Shown: positions 8,255-21,000 of the stretch, in pieces
Numbering within the stretch: the stretch's first letter is position 1
Layout of the letters: every line of letters begins with the position of its first letter
Program-made: the position numbers and the translations under genes
Notes under the pieces: generated by a model
What the model saw: only the letters and a program-made list of their open reading frames with translations
Database searches by the model: none
Told to the model about the DNA's origin: nothing
Source of the DNA: Polytrichum commune
Lineage: Eukaryota > Streptophyta > Polytrichopsida > Polytrichales > Polytrichaceae
DNA: 21,000 nt
NCBI GenBank assembly: GCA_950295325.1
Contig: CATNTY010000002.1
Coordinates: forward strand, 104,001 to 125,000
Direction: 5' to 3'

Positions 8255-8733
8255 AATTAATAAGAAGTTTTTATATTAAATTTTTCTATAAACTGTACAA
8301 GCATTTTTTATGCATACAGCTTTAAAATAAATAAATAAAATATATATCATAAAAATAATCTAAAATTTTTATTAATTATTTTCATATTTATTTTAAAATT
8401 TATATACCATTTTTTTTTTAATACTTTTATGGTTCTGTTACTTTAAAAATTTTTCATTAAGTAATGCCAAAGTTTTTTTTCTAAAAAATATAGCTAAATG
8501 TAAACTTTAGCTAAAATTCTATTTTTTATCTATATATTTTTTATCAAATACAAAAAATGAAAAAAATAAAAATTTATGACGCTAAAATAAATTGATAAAA
8601 AACAGTATTTAATTATCTTGATATTAAAAATTTTTATTATAGTATTTATATCAAGTCTTTATGTCAGGCTATTTTCACCCTTCATTTGGTTTAGACATGT
8701 TAAAATTAATAAAAAAAACAAGCATTGGCGCAA
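8255..8733 (-). other. clpP intron 2 (group II)
   Basis: A 479-nt intron. Domain V is visible at about 8287-8327 on the minus strand as AGCTGTATGC, a loop, and GCTTGTACAGTTT. No maturase frame is present. The predicted 5' end reads TTGCG rather than GTGCG. Confidence 0.85.
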
Positions 8734-9025
8734 AGCGTGGGGTAGCGCAATACGTTTAGTAATTTCTCCGCCAGTTAAAATAAAAGATCCCATTGAAGCA
8801 GCTAATCCCATACAAATTGTATGTACATCGGGAACTACAAATTGCATAGCATCATAAACAGATATTCCTGCTAAAACTGCTCCACCAGGAGAGTTAATAT
8901 ATAAATACATATCTTTACTTTCATCTTCTCCATTTAAGTACATCATAATACCGATGAGTTGATTTGCAATTTCATCGTCTACATGTTGACCTAAAAAAAG
9001 TAATCTTTCTCGATAAAGTCGGTTG
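8734..9025 (-). CDS. clpP: ClpP1 protease, exon 2
   Basis: This exon has 292 nt, the usual length in land plants. It encodes [20 protein letters not shown] through [13 protein letters not shown], including the catalytic Ser101 in GLAASMGS and the substrate-binding loop [11 protein letters not shown]. Phase is set by exon 1 ending TA plus the first base C (Tyr24). The plus-strand frame over this region is only its shadow. Confidence 0.96.
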
Positions 9026-9653
9026 AGTGGAATAGATTATTTTCTTTCTTAAAAACCGTACAAGCATTTTTAAAAGCATACGGCTCAAGTAGTTGTAAAT
9101 AAGTTAAATCTTCTTATTTTCTAATAAATTTAAAATTTTTTATTTTTTTATAATTTTTTTTAACTACTTTTAGTTCAAGTTTTTTTATTTTATTTATTGA
9201 ACGATTTATTATTAATTAATAGATTTTGTTAATTTAATATTCTTTTTATAACATAACAGTAATTTTTTTTATTTACAAATAAGTTTTTAATTATATCTTT
9301 AGGTTTATGCTCTACTTCGGAAAAAAAATATCCGATTTTTACTTATACATATAGAATAAGTAAATATAATGATATTCTTTTATCTTTTATATTAAAAATA
9401 TTTTTCTATTACTTTTGATTAAATATAAAAATTTAGTTTAGATTTTTAGCGAAGCCTGAAAACTTTATTTGTTTGGACTAACCATAGAAATTTAAGATTA
9501 ATAAAGTTTTTATATTTAATCAATTTTATTTGTTAAAATCTCATGCTTTTAAAGTAAGAATAGTTCTATTAACTTTAAATGAGATTAAAGCATCTAAATC
9601 GGAAAAGATGATGGGGAGTTTCCATATAATCAAAACTATTTAATAAAGCGCAC
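9026..9653 (-). other. clpP intron 1 (group II)
   Basis: A 628-nt intron starting GTGCGCTTTA. Domain V is visible at about 9055-9096 on the minus strand (GAGCCGTATGC, loop, GCTTGTACGGTT), followed by a short domain VI. It contains no maturase frame. Confidence 0.9.
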
Positions 9654-9724
9654 TATACGTCAATCCAAACAGCATCTTCTTCTCCAGGGAGCCTAAAAGG
9701 CACTTTTGGAACACCAATGGGCAT
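9654..9724 (-). CDS. clpP: ClpP1 protease, exon 1
   Basis: The 71-nt first exon encodes MPIGVPKVPFRLPGEEDAVW then IDV and two bases of Tyr24. Length and sequence match the land-plant pattern. Spliced exons 1-3 give 201 residues (Marchantia about 203). ClpP1 forms the mixed ClpP/R core in the stroma with nuclear-encoded partners. A candidate promoter lies about 112 nt upstream. Confidence 0.97.
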
Positions 9725-11618
<1,894 letters not shown>

Positions 11619-11778
11619 AATTCTTGTAATAAATTTTTTATTTCCTAATAAAAAAGATCAATATATGTATACATATATTATTCTAAATTTCATATATATA
11701 ATCATAGACTCCTTAAATGAATCTATTTTTCAATTAGTACGAAAGCTATCTCCATACTTCTCAATTACAATAAAATAT

Positions 11779-11886
11779 ATGGAAGCATTGGTTTATACAT
11801 TTCTATTGGTAGGTACTTTAGGAATAATTTTTTTTGCTATTTTTTTTCGAGAACCACCCAAAATTGAAACTAAAGGAAAAAAATAA
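11779..11886 (+). CDS. psbT: Photosystem II protein T
   Basis: A 35-residue single-helix subunit near the QA side of the PSII dimer interface. It reads [20 protein letters not shown] and ends [13 protein letters not shown], matching the 35-residue liverwort form. A longer in-frame reading upstream (from 11665) is AT-rich leader sequence without homology, so the family start at 11779 is preferred. Confidence 0.97.
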   Translation: MEALVYTFLLVGTLGIIFFAIFFREPPKIETKGKK

Positions 11887-11888
11887 TT

Positions 11889-11957
11889 TTTTTATATTTT
11901 TTTATTAAAAATAAAAAAATATAAAAATTATGGACCTTCCCTTTTTTAGGGAAGGTC
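11889..11957. terminator. Tandem stem-loops between psbT and psbN
   Basis: Two hairpins follow each other. An A/T stem of 17 bp (arms 11889-11905 and 11911-11927, 5-nt loop) is followed by a stable 10-bp stem GACCTTCCCT / AGGGAAGGTC (11933-11942, 11948-11957) with a T5 loop. They separate convergent psbT and psbN and could end or protect both RNAs. Confidence 0.75.
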
Positions 11958-11970
11958 TTTACTAATGAAT

Positions 11971-12102
11971 TTAGTCTTCATGTTCTTCAAAAGGATCTCT
12001 AAGTTCTTTAGAGGGTTGTCCAAAAGCTGTATAAAGAGCATAACCAGTAAAACTTATAAGTAAACAAGATATAAATATAGCGATTAAAGTTGCAGTTTCC
12101 AT
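11971..12102 (-). CDS. psbN: PSII assembly factor PsbN
   Basis: A 43-residue one-helix protein needed for PSII repair and early assembly rather than a subunit of the finished complex. It reads [20 protein letters not shown] and ends with acidic DPFEEHED, typical of the family. It lies antisense within the psbB operon between psbT and psbH, the conserved arrangement, and has its own promoter candidate. A TTG/ATG-rich extension upstream was not used. Confidence 0.97.
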   Translation of the reverse strand: METATLIAIFISCLLISFTGYALYTAFGQPSKELRDPFEEHED

Positions 12103-12142
12103 TTTTAAGTAATTCCAAAATAATGGTTTGTTTTTAATTAAT

Positions 12143-12172
12143 ATAATAGTACACAAAGCTAATAAATCTCAA
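12143..12172 (-). promoter_or_regulatory. Candidate PEP promoter of psbN
   Basis: On the minus strand TTGAGA (12172-12167), 18 nt, TATTAT (12148-12143). Predicted start near 12136 gives a leader of about 34 nt. psbN is known to have its own promoter in the psbT-psbH gap, which fits this position. Confidence 0.5.
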
Positions 12173-12201
12173 CTACCAACTAATCTAATAACATTTTATT
12201 T

Positions 12202-12426
12202 ATGGCTACACAAATTATTGATGATACTCCTAAAACTAAAGGAAAACGAACTGGTATAGGTGATATATTAAAACCACTTAACTCAGAATATGGTAAAGTA
12301 GCTCCTGGATGGGGAACAACTCCGTTAATGGGTGTTGTAATATCATTATTTGCAGTTTTTCTAGTAATTATTCTTGAACTTTATAATTCTTCTGTATTAT
12401 TAGATGGAGTTCCTGTAAGTTGGTAA
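12202..12426 (+). CDS. psbH: Photosystem II phosphoprotein H
   Basis: A 74-residue PSII subunit whose N-terminal threonines are phosphorylated by thylakoid kinases in plants. It begins [20 protein letters not shown], then [20 protein letters not shown], one membrane helix, and ends LLDGVPVSW. It is the third gene of the psbB operon. A 39-bp palindrome follows within 12 nt of the stop. Confidence 0.98.
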   Translation: MATQIIDDTPKTKGKRTGIGDILKPLNSEYGKVAPGWGTTPLMGVVISLFAVFLVIILELYNSSVLLDGVPVSW

Positions 12427-12437
12427 TAACTTTCATC

Positions 12438-12476
12438 GGTTCAATAAAAAAAGAATAATTCTTTTTTTATTGAACC
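12438..12476. repeat. 39-bp palindrome in the psbH-petB gap
   Basis: The 19-base arms 12438-12456 and 12458-12476 pair perfectly around one A, capped by GGTTCA / TGAACC. It lies between two co-directional genes, so a role in intercistronic processing or 3'-end protection of psbH RNA is more likely than termination. Confidence 0.75.
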
Positions 12477-12530
12477 ATTAAAAATTAGGTAGTTTAATCG
12501 TGTAATAATTAATTAAAGGATTTGTGGATT

Positions 12531-12536
12531 ATGGGT
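12531..12536 (+). CDS. petB: Cytochrome b6, 6-nt exon 1
   Basis: ATGGGT encodes Met-Gly and is immediately followed by the group II intron start GTGCGACTTG. This micro-exon is the usual arrangement in land plants. Joining it to AGA at 13046 gives [12 protein letters not shown], matching cytochrome b6 (MGKVYDW in Marchantia). Confidence 0.93.
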
Positions 12537-13687
<1,151 letters not shown>

Positions 13688-13884
13688 ATTATTAAAATAA
13701 TATTAATAATATTATAGTAATTACTATTAGATAAATTTATTGCCATAAATATTTTAATTATTTTTAAGTTTTTAACAGTATAAAAATATTCTATGGATTG
13801 TCTTTATTTTGAAGCTTTTTTTTTATTTATAAAAAAAATACTTTAATTTTAAATATATTTATAATTTCTAAGAGAAAACAGATT

Positions 13885-13892
13885 ATGGGAGT
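13885..13892 (+). CDS. petD: Cytochrome b6f subunit IV, 8-nt exon 1
   Basis: ATGGGAGT encodes Met-Gly and two bases of Val3, followed directly by the intron start GTGTGATTTG. An 8-nt first exon is normal for land-plant petD. Confidence 0.93.
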
Positions 13893-14931
<1,039 letters not shown>

Positions 14932-14966
14932 AATTAATAAAAAATTAGAAAATTAAAATTTTAGTT

Positions 14967-15013
14967 AATATCTAGGTAAGTATTTATTTTAAAGTAAATA
15001 CTTCCTAGATATT
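14967..15013. terminator. Stem-loop between petD and rpoA
   Basis: AATATCTAGG-TAAGTATTTA (14967-14986) pairs with TAAATACTTCCTAGATATT (14995-15013) with one bulged T and an 8-nt loop. It lies between the convergent ends of the psbB operon and the ribosomal protein cluster. Confidence 0.75.
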
Positions 15014-15089
15014 ATAAAATATATTTCGAAAATAAAAGAATTAAAATATAATTAATTTTTTTTTAAGTAGTTAAATTCTTGTATTTAAA

Positions 15090-16112
15090 TTAATGGAAAT
15101 AAAGTTTATTTTTAGGTAAATTTATAGAAAATTGTTTTTCTAAAGCTTCTAGAACTTGTTCTACAGATTTTTTTCCAAAATTTTTTATTTTCATTAAATC
15201 ATCTTGACTATAATTCAATAAATCTGAAATTGTGTGTACATTAACTCGTTTAAGACAATTATAAGCTCTAGCAGGTAATTCCAATTGATCAATAAAAATA
15301 TGTTTAAATGTAATTTCTTTTGTTAGGTTGTCGGTTACTGGAGAAAAAGAAGAAAAATCAGATATATCATTTGGTTTATATTCAGTTTTTAATCCATCTA
15401 TTGTTTCTTTTTTTTCTGTATGTAAAAAAGGAATAAATAAATCAATTAAACTACGTGAAGCCTCATAAAGTGCTTCTTTAGGTGTAATACTTCCATTAGT
15501 CCAAATTTCAATAAAAAGTATTTCTTGTATTTTATTATTATTTTCAAAGGAATGAACACTATAATTAGCATTTCGAATTGGCATAAATATAGCATCTATA
15601 GGAAAATAACCATCAATAGATTTTACAGAATCTTGTATACGATATCCACAATCTTTCTCAATTTCTAATTCAATATCTAAATGAATTGGTTTAGTAATAG
15701 TCGCTATATACTGTGTTGTATCAATTATTTTAACAGAAGGAGGTAATATGATATCTTGAGCTGTTATTTTTTTTGGTCCAAGAATAGATATAAATGCTTT
15801 TTGAGTTTCAGAAGAATTACTTTTAAGTACAATTTCTTTTAAATTTATTAGAATATCATGTACTGATTCTTGAATGCCTACTATTGTGGAATATTCATGT
15901 GTTACTTTTTTAAATATTGCACACGTGATGCATGTTCCTTCAATTTCTCCGAGTAATGCTCGACGCATAGCAATTCCTACTGTATTAGCTTGACCACATC
16001 TAAATGGAGATATAGCAAATCTACTATAATGAAGACGTTCACTATCTACCTTAGATTCAACACACCTCCACTGTAGTGCTTGAGCGGAGACTGATATTTC
16101 ATTTTGAATCAT
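15090..16112 (-). CDS. rpoA: Plastid RNA polymerase alpha subunit
   Basis: The alpha subunit of the plastid-encoded polymerase (PEP). At 340 residues it equals the liverwort length. The N-terminal assembly domain has [20 protein letters not shown] and [10 protein letters not shown]. The C-terminal domain, which contacts upstream DNA or regulators in bacteria, is intact: [20 protein letters not shown] and [19 protein letters not shown]. Its presence in the plastome argues against most mosses, where rpoA has moved to the nucleus. It is the last gene of the cluster, 30 nt after rps11. Confidence 0.98.
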   Translation of the reverse strand: MIQNEISVSAQALQWRCVESKVDSERLHYSRFAISPFRCGQANTVGIAMRRALLGEIEGTCITCAIFKKVTHEYSTIVGIQESVHDILINLKEIVLKSNSSETQKAFISILGPKKITAQDIILPPSVKIIDTTQYIATITKPIHLDIELEIEKDCGYRIQDSVKSIDGYFPIDAIFMPIRNANYSVHSFENNNKIQEILFIEIWTNGSITPKEALYEASRSLIDLFIPFLHTEKKETIDGLKTEYKPNDISDFSSFSPVTDNLTKEITFKHIFIDQLELPARAYNCLKRVNVHTISDLLNYSQDDLMKIKNFGKKSVEQVLEALEKQFSINLPKNKLYFH

Positions 16113-16142
16113 ATTAAGATCTCTTTACAGTATATTCTATTT

Positions 16143-16535
16143 TTATACACGTCTTTTTTTAGGGGGTCTACACCCATTATGTGGCATAGGAGTTACATCA
16201 CGTACAAAATTTAATATAACACCACTTCTACGAATTGCGCGTAATGCTGTATCTCGTCCTGGACCCGGACCGCTTATCATAACTTCTGCTTGTTTCATGC
16301 CTTGGTCAATTAGTAAACGAATAGCATTTTCTGCTGCAGTTTGAGCTGCAAATGGAGTACTTTTTTTTGTACCTTTAAAACCACAAGCACCAGCAGAAGA
16401 CCAAGAAACAGTTTGTCCACGTATATCTGTAACGGTGACAATTGTATTGTTAAAACTTGCTTGAATATGAATAACTCCTTTAGGTATTCTACGTTTACCT
16501 TTACGTAAACTAATTTTTTTTATTAATTTTGCCAT
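16143..16535 (-). CDS. rps11: 30S ribosomal protein S11
   Basis: A 130-residue platform protein of the small subunit that contacts the mRNA exit region. Signature segments: [40 protein letters not shown], and the C-terminal [18 protein letters not shown]. Length is standard. Order rpl36-rps11-rpoA is the bacterial alpha operon order. Confidence 0.98.
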   Translation of the reverse strand: MAKLIKKISLRKGKRRIPKGVIHIQASFNNTIVTVTDIRGQTVSWSSAGACGFKGTKKSTPFAAQTAAENAIRLLIDQGMKQAEVMISGPGPGRDTALRAIRRSGVILNFVRDVTPMPHNGCRPPKKRRV

Positions 16536-16646
16536 AATTATTATGTATTTAATTTAGAAAAATTATATATATTTATATATATAAAATAGAATTTTTTTTT
16601 TTATGTTAATTAAATTAATTTATATTTTTAATGAAGACTTAAAAAT

Positions 16647-16760
16647 TTATCCTTGTCTTTGTTTATGTTTTGGATTAGAACAAACTACCATAATTCGTCT
16701 TCTTCTCCGAATTAGTCGACAACTTTCACATATTTTACGAACAGAAGCACGAACTTTCAT
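16647..16760 (-). CDS. rpl36: 50S ribosomal protein L36
   Basis: A 37-residue zinc-binding large-subunit protein: [20 protein letters not shown], then [14 protein letters not shown]. Zinc ligands Cys11, Cys14, Cys27 and His32 are all present. AGGAG lies about 10 nt upstream of the ATG. It is too short for many gene finders but is complete. Confidence 0.98.
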   Translation of the reverse strand: MKVRASVRKICESCRLIRRRRRIMVVCSNPKHKQRQG

Positions 16761-16875
16761 TTTTTATACTCCTTTTTTTTAATATGCCCAATATTACAAA
16801 AATAAAAAGATTTAAAAGTTTTATATTAAATTTTTTTATTTTCTATTTCTAATATTTCTGATTCCAAAAAGTAAA

Positions 16876-17112
16876 TTAACTATTTGGAGATTTGGCACGA
16901 AGTCGATAAGTTATGCGTCCTTTAGTTAAGTCATAAGGACTTAATTCGACTTTAACTCTATCTCCTGGTAATATTCTTATATAATTACGTCTTATTTTTC
17001 CTGAAATATGAGTTAGGACTTCACATCCATTATCTAATTCAACTCGAAACATTGCGTTAGGAAGTGATTCAGTAACTATACCTTCCATATCAATTAAATT
17101 CTGTTTCTTCAT
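16876..17112 (-). CDS. infA: Translation initiation factor IF-1
   Basis: A 78-residue S1/OB-fold protein that binds the ribosomal A site during initiation. It reads [20 protein letters not shown], then [40 protein letters not shown] and RITYRLRAK. It is intact, whereas infA is lost or a pseudogene in many flowering plants. AAGGAGA lies upstream of the start. It sits between rps8 and rpl36. Confidence 0.98.
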   Translation of the reverse strand: MKKQNLIDMEGIVTESLPNAMFRVELDNGCEVLTHISGKIRRNYIRILPGDRVKVELSPYDLTKGRITYRLRAKSPNS

Positions 17113-17225
17113 TAAAGGGAAAATCTCCTTTCTAATTTAACTAACGTTGATAAATATAGTACTAGCTAGCTTTTTTATTTACAAAGATTTCCTATATAAG
17201 ATGGTTTAAACAAAATGTAAATAAA

Positions 17226-17624
17226 TTACCACACATAACATAAAATTTCTCCTCCAATTTGCTTTTCTCGTGCTTCCCGATCTGTCATGATTCCTTGAGA
17301 TGTTGAAAGAATAATAATTCCCATCCCACCTAAAACTTTAGGAATTTCTTTATGACCAGAATACATTCTTAAACCTGGTTTACTAATACGTCGTAAAGTT
17401 GTTATGTAAGGTTTTTTTTTTTTTCCTTGATATTTTAAAGTAAAAATTAAAAAATAGTTTTTATTTTCTTGATGCTCTCTAAAATTATCTATAAAACCCT
17501 CTTGTAAAAGAATTTTTCCAATGTTTTTACTAATATTAGTAGCTGGCACTTGAACTGTTTTTGTTTTTCTTAAATTTGCATTTCGTATAGATGTAATCAT
17601 ATTAGCAATGGTATCGTTACCCAT
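17226..17624 (-). CDS. rps8: 30S ribosomal protein S8
   Basis: A 132-residue primary 16S rRNA-binding protein. It starts [20 protein letters not shown] and ends [22 protein letters not shown]-type sequence, with the conserved [13 protein letters not shown] near the C terminus. AAAGGAGT lies just before the ATG. It is full length. Confidence 0.97.
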   Translation of the reverse strand: MGNDTIANMITSIRNANLRKTKTVQVPATNISKNIGKILLQEGFIDNFREHQENKNYFLIFTLKYQGKKKKPYITTLRRISKPGLRMYSGHKEIPKVLGGMGIIILSTSQGIMTDREAREKQIGGEILCYVW

Positions 17625-17938
17625 GAAAACTCCTTTTTACTATTGATATAAATAAGTTTTTTAAACTTGTTAAAAAGTTTTTAGAGCAAAAAATAAATTT
17701 AATTTTTTTAATTATTTTTGTTAAATTTGAAATAGAAAAATTTTGGAATAAAAATAATTAAAGAATATAGATATTAATAAAATATTTTTTGATTTTAAAG
17801 TTATTTTAAAATAACCTTTTTATTTAAAATAAAAAATTAAATTTATTATTTATTTAAAGGATATCTTTATTTTTAGTTGAATTTATTAAACTCTAAAAAC
17901 AAGATATAATTTTGTGTATAAAACTTGAATGTTTTTTT
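17625..17938. other. rpl14-rps8 intercistronic spacer
   Basis: This 314-nt A/T-rich gap within the ribosomal protein cluster has no gene I can support. It includes a perfect 16-bp palindrome, GTTATTTTAAAATAAC (17800-17815), flanked by partial pairing, and a small hairpin AAACTT/AAGTTT near 17660-17680. Both could mark transcript processing sites. Confidence 0.65.
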
Positions 17939-18307
17939 TTATAAGACTTCAGGAGCTAGCGAAACTATTTTAGTGAAATTAGATTCTCGTAGTTCTCGAG
18001 CGACTGGACCAAAAACACGAGTCCCTTTAGGATTTCCTTCTTGATTAATAACAACAGCAGCATTGTCATCAAATTGTATAATAGTTCCATTTTTACGTTT
18101 AAGTTCTTTACACGTACGAACAACTACTGCTCTTACTATTTCCGATTTTTTTAAAGGCATATTTGGTACTGCTTCTTTAACTACGGCAATAATTATATCA
18201 CCGATATACGCGTATTTACGATTGCTAGCTCCTAATATTTGAATACACATTAATTTTCGAGCTCCACTATTGTCTGCGACATTTAAATAAGTTTGAGGTT
18301 GAATCAT
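17939..18307 (-). CDS. rpl14: 50S ribosomal protein L14
   Basis: A 122-residue protein at the subunit interface. Diagnostic segments are [40 protein letters not shown], and [20 protein letters not shown]. Length is exact for the family. It lies downstream of rpl16 and upstream of rps8 as in the bacterial spc order. Confidence 0.98.
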   Translation of the reverse strand: MIQPQTYLNVADNSGARKLMCIQILGASNRKYAYIGDIIIAVVKEAVPNMPLKKSEIVRAVVVRTCKELKRKNGTIIQFDDNAAVVINQEGNPKGTRVFGPVARELRESNFTKIVSLAPEVL

Positions 18308-18326
18308 TTTTTTTTTGAGAAATAAA

Positions 18327-18359
18327 CCCCCCTCTTTATAAGAAAAGGAATTAGGGGGG
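18327..18359. repeat. C6/G6 stem in the rpl16-rpl14 gap
   Basis: CCCCCCT (18327-18333) pairs with AGGGGGG (18353-18359) across a 19-nt loop that holds a further CTTT/AAAG pairing. Homopolymer G/C runs stand out in this AT-rich DNA. It lies about 20 nt upstream of the rpl14 start, so it may be an intercistronic processing or protein-binding site. Confidence 0.65.
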
Positions 18360-18434
18360 CCAAGTTAACAAATAAAATATTACTAATTTTGGTTATTTAT
18401 ATGATTTTTTATTTAGTTAAATAAATAAAAATTG

Positions 18435-18866
18435 TTATATAGAGTTTTCTTTATTTATTTTTTGTACGGGTATAGAAGTAATAAATTGAGTATGTATAGG
18501 CATTTTATATGCTGCAATTTTCATAGCTGCTTTAGCAATAGTTTCTGGTACTCCACTTATTTCATAAAGTATTCTTCCTGGTTTAACTACAGATACCCAA
18601 TATTCTGGCGATCCTTTTCCTGAACCCATACGTGTTTCTGCGGGTCGCATAGTAATAGGTTTATCTGGAAATATACGTATCCATAGTTTCCCCCCTCGAC
18701 GGGCATAACGAGTAATTGCGCGTCGTCCTGCTTCTATTTGTCTAGACGTAATCCAAGCTGGTTCCAGTGCCTGAAGAGCAAACTTACCAAAACAAATAGA
18801 ATTACCTCGAGTAGCTATTCCCTTCATTCTTCCTCTATGTTGTTTACGAAATTTCGTTCTTTTCGG
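18435..18866 (-). CDS. rpl16: 50S ribosomal protein L16, exon 2
   Basis: A large-subunit protein next to the A-site tRNA. Exon 2 starts CCGAAAAGAACG ([16 protein letters not shown]) and runs through [40 protein letters not shown] and [19 protein letters not shown]. With the 3-codon exon 1 it gives 146 residues. The first in-frame ATG (18827) is internal; the true N terminus is reached only by splicing. The C-terminal tail beyond HTQFITS is a few residues longer than usual. Confidence 0.97.
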   Translation of the reverse strand, partial: PKRTKFRKQHRGRMKGIATRGNSICFGKFALQALEPAWITSRQIEAGRRAITRYARRGGKLWIRIFPDKPITMRPAETRMGSGKGSPEYWVSVVKPGRILYEISGVPETIAKAAMKIAAYKMPIHTQFITSIPVQKINKENSI

Positions 18867-19666
18867 GTTATAGTCGATTTTTTTTTATTTAATCTCTACT
18901 ACAAAATCGGACGTGAAAGTTTTCCTTCATCCGGCTCCTCGTGAATAAAAATTTTTATTTTTAAATAATAAATATAGAAAAAAACTTTATATTAAAGTTT
19001 TTTTTAGAATTAAATTTATAATAAATATAATAACAACTATATTTTATTATTTAGAATTACAATAAAAAAAAAGAAATAGTTTTATTAATAATTTAATTTT
19101 TTAACAAAATTTTATAATAAAAATTTCACGGGCGAATATTAACTCACTGAACTTATATTATAAAATTTAAAATTCTGGTTTATTTCGCCATCCTCTCGTA
19201 TAATTTAATAAAATTTTCCATTGATTTTATTTAATTATAGATTACATCGTTCTCATAACTCTAAAATAAGCGTTTAGGTTCCTTTTCTACAGTGGAGTTT
19301 TACTTTTGTTGTTATATAGTCAAATTTCTTAGTATTTTTGATGTAAAACTCTTAAATTTTTAATTTTCAATTATTGTGGGTAAATTCGATTTCGATTTTA
19401 TGCTGTATTACACTGTTTTTTTAAAAGGGTAGTTTTAACCATACGATTTAATAATATAGAATGATTTTTTTACTATAAGATACTTTTTTGCTTCATAATT
19501 AATTTTTTATGAAAAAAGTTTTTAAATGCATATAACTATGATTTATTAATTCATTTATTGAATCATTTTCAATATAAAGTATTGAGTTGGTTTCTAGTAT
19601 AAACTAGACATCGCGTTTTTTAGTCTTTTATTATGACTTAAAAGCATCGATCTAAACGAGTCGCAC
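18867..19666 (-). other. rpl16 group II intron
   Basis: An 800-nt intron beginning GTGCGACTCGTTTAGATCG at 19666 and ending GACTATAAC before exon 2. Domain V is at about 18898-18935 on the minus strand (GGAGCCGGATGAAGG, CACGTCCGATTTTG). It contains a strong A/T hairpin AAAAAAACTTTA/TAAAGTTTTTTT near 18978-19005 and no maturase frame. Confidence 0.93.
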
Positions 19667-19675
19667 ACTAAGCAT
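19667..19675 (-). CDS. rpl16: 50S ribosomal protein L16, 9-nt exon 1
   Basis: ATGCTTAGT encodes Met-Leu-Ser and abuts the intron start GTGCGACTCG. Spliced, it gives [15 protein letters not shown], the conserved L16 N terminus. It lies 98 nt upstream of the rps3 stop-side boundary in transcript order rps3-rpl16. Confidence 0.93.
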
Positions 19676-19773
19676 AACAACTTTTTTAAAAATGTTAATA
19701 AGATTATATATAGAACTTTAAAATAATAAAAAATAAAAATGATATCAATATTTTATAAAATAAAAAATATTAA

Positions 19774-20430
19774 TTATTTTTCATTTTGAAATATCCAAAT
19801 TTTTATTCCTAATACTCCATAAATAGTTTGAGCTGGATAATAACAATAATCAATTTTAGCTCGAAGAGTTTGTAAAGGAACTCTTCCTTCTCTAGCCCAT
19901 TCTACACGAGCAATTTCTGCTCCATTAAGACGTCCTGCAATTTGTATTTTAATACCTTTTATTTTTGTTTTTTTTGCTAATTCAATTGCTTTCTTCATGG
20001 TTCTTCTAAAAGCAACTCTACTTTCTAATTGTAAAGCAATATATTCTGCAAGAATATTAGGTTCTCCATATGGTTTTGTCACTTCTGTTAAACTCATACG
20101 AAATTTTCGATCTCTGGGACTTAAAATATTCTGTACATTTGTTTTTAATTGTTCAATTCCACGACCACGACTTTCTACTAATAAAGCAGGAAATCCTGTA
20201 TGTATTTCAACTTGAATTAAATCTGTTTTTCTTTTTATTTCAATACGTGCAATTCCTCCATAATTTGAAGAACTTCTTATATGTTGGTGTACATAATTTT
20301 TGATACAATTGCGCATTTTTTGATCTTCTTGAAGAAGTTTAGAATAATTTTTTGGTTGTGCAAACCAATAAGAATGATGATTTTGGGTTACACCAAGTCG
20401 AAAACCAAGTGGGTTAATTTTTTGTCCCAT
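19774..20430 (-). CDS. rps3: 30S ribosomal protein S3
   Basis: A 218-residue small-subunit protein at the mRNA entry tunnel. It starts [20 protein letters not shown] and has a KH-type core ([40 protein letters not shown]) and the S3 C-terminal domain [20 protein letters not shown] then [20 protein letters not shown]. Marchantia S3 is about 217 residues, so it is complete. Plus-strand frames here are shadows. Confidence 0.98.
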   Translation of the reverse strand: MGQKINPLGFRLGVTQNHHSYWFAQPKNYSKLLQEDQKMRNCIKNYVHQHIRSSSNYGGIARIEIKRKTDLIQVEIHTGFPALLVESRGRGIEQLKTNVQNILSPRDRKFRMSLTEVTKPYGEPNILAEYIALQLESRVAFRRTMKKAIELAKKTKIKGIKIQIAGRLNGAEIARVEWAREGRVPLQTLRAKIDYCYYPAQTIYGVLGIKIWIFQNEK

Positions 20431-20478
20431 GCATTTTTTCCTTTTTTCAATAATATTAGCGTAATTTCTTTTTTTTTC

Positions 20479-20838
20479 TTATTTAATTTTTTTTTTTAAT
20501 ATAATTGTTATGTGACAGGTAGGTTTATGTATAGGATATCCGCGTCCTTGAGCTCTAGGTTGAAATCTTTTTAAAACAGCACCTTCATCTACTTTAGCTT
20601 CACTTATAAATAAATTAGTTTTATTTATTTTTAGATTATGACCTGCATTTGCTGCTGCTGAAGAAATTAGCTGTAATATAGGATAACATGCTCGATACGG
20701 CATAAACTCTAATATCATAAGTGCTTGTTCATACGAACGACCACGAATTTGATCAATAACCCTTCGTGCTTTATGAGCAGACATACGTATATGTTTGGCC
20801 AAAGCTCGGGCTTCTAATTTCGAACTATCGGATTTCAT
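20479..20838 (-). CDS. rpl22: 50S ribosomal protein L22
   Basis: A 119-residue protein lining the exit tunnel. Conserved parts include [40 protein letters not shown] and the C-terminal [20 protein letters not shown]. The ATG at 20838 is preferred over the TTG one codon upstream because it gives the family start [11 protein letters not shown], and AGGAGG lies 10 nt before it. It is 48 nt upstream of rps3 and 17 nt after rps19. Confidence 0.97.
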   Translation of the reverse strand: MKSDSSKLEARALAKHIRMSAHKARRVIDQIRGRSYEQALMILEFMPYRACYPILQLISSAAANAGHNLKINKTNLFISEAKVDEGAVLKRFQPRAQGRGYPIHKPTCHITIILKKKIK

Positions 20839-20855
20839 CAAACGTTACCTCCTAA

Positions 20856-21000
20856 TTAACGGCGAGATTTTTTATCACTTTTTGCATGCCCTCGAAAAGT
20901 TCGAGTAGGTGCAAATTCTCCTAATTTGTGACCTATCATACGATCTGTAATATAAATAGGTAAATGTTCTTGTCCATTATGAACAGCAATAGTATGACCA
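20856..21000 (-). CDS. rps19: 30S ribosomal protein S19 (C-terminal part; 5' end beyond window)
   Basis: The last 48 codons of S19, which contacts tRNA at the top of the small subunit. The frame reads [39 protein letters not shown] and ends KSDKKSRR before TAA. This is the classic C terminus. Roughly half of the 92-residue protein lies to the right of the window. It stands first of the cluster members seen here. Confidence 0.97.
   Translation of the reverse strand, partial: GHTIAVHNGQEHLPIYITDRMIGHKLGEFAPTRTFRGHAKSDKKSRR

Noticed and set aside
8618-8857. Plus-strand frame opposite clpP exon 2
   Set aside because: Antisense shadow of a clearly identified clpP exon and intron.
11665-11778. 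N-terminal extension of PsbT
   Set aside because: PsbT is a 35-residue protein starting MEALVYTF; the extension is AT-rich leader without family similarity.
18432-18944. Two plus-strand frames opposite rpl16
   Set aside because: Antisense to rpl16 exon 2, whose protein is unmistakable.
19997-20499. Plus-strand frames opposite rps3
   Set aside because: Antisense shadows of the conserved S3 protein.

Overview
This window is a stretch of plastid (chloroplast) DNA from a land plant, most likely a liverwort close to Marchantia. It holds nothing but plastid-type genes: photosystem II, cytochrome b6f, ribosomal proteins, rpoA and clpP. Gene order is the ancestral land-plant large single-copy order, and group II introns sit in petB, petD, rpl16, clpP (two) and the split rps12. 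rpoA is present with 340 codons, which argues against most mosses. Spacers are almost pure A/T. No gene read here needs RNA editing to repair a start, stop or conserved residue, which fits complex thalloid liverworts and argues against hornworts. The species cannot be named from this sequence alone.

Layout. 1-2119 (+): cemA (5' end possibly outside the window) and petA. 2205-2906 (+): an unrecognised 233-codon reading frame where other plastomes have only a short petA-psbJ spacer. 3141-3910 (-): psbE-psbF-psbL-psbJ. 4606-4940 (+): petL, petG. 5083-5294 (-): trnW-CCA, trnP-UGG. 5648-6416 (+): psaJ, rpl33, rps18. 6538-9724 (-): rpl20, the 5' exon of trans-spliced rps12 with its half-intron, and three-exon clpP. 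10092-14931 (+): the psbB-psbT-psbH-petB-petD operon with psbN antisense. 14967 to the end (-): the bacterial-type S10/spc/alpha cluster, transcribed rps19 (partial)-rpl22-rps3-rpl16-rpl14-rps8-infA-rpl36-rps11-rpoA.

How the genes work together. PsbB, PsbE, PsbF, PsbH, PsbJ, PsbL, PsbT and PsbN build or assemble photosystem II. PetA, PetB, PetD, PetG and PetL are subunits of cytochrome b6f. PsaJ belongs to photosystem I. CemA is an envelope protein, ClpP1 is a protease subunit, and the remainder serve plastid translation and transcription.

Most notable features: (1) the unassigned 233-codon gene between petA and psbJ; (2) an inverted repeat at every one of the five convergent gene junctions, including a perfect 62-bp palindrome with no spacer between rps18 and rpl20; (3) a cluster of AT palindromes between psbE and petL; (4) a non-canonical 5' splice site in clpP intron 2. 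Everything else looks like ordinary plastid sequence. I found no mobile element, CRISPR array or foreign gene.
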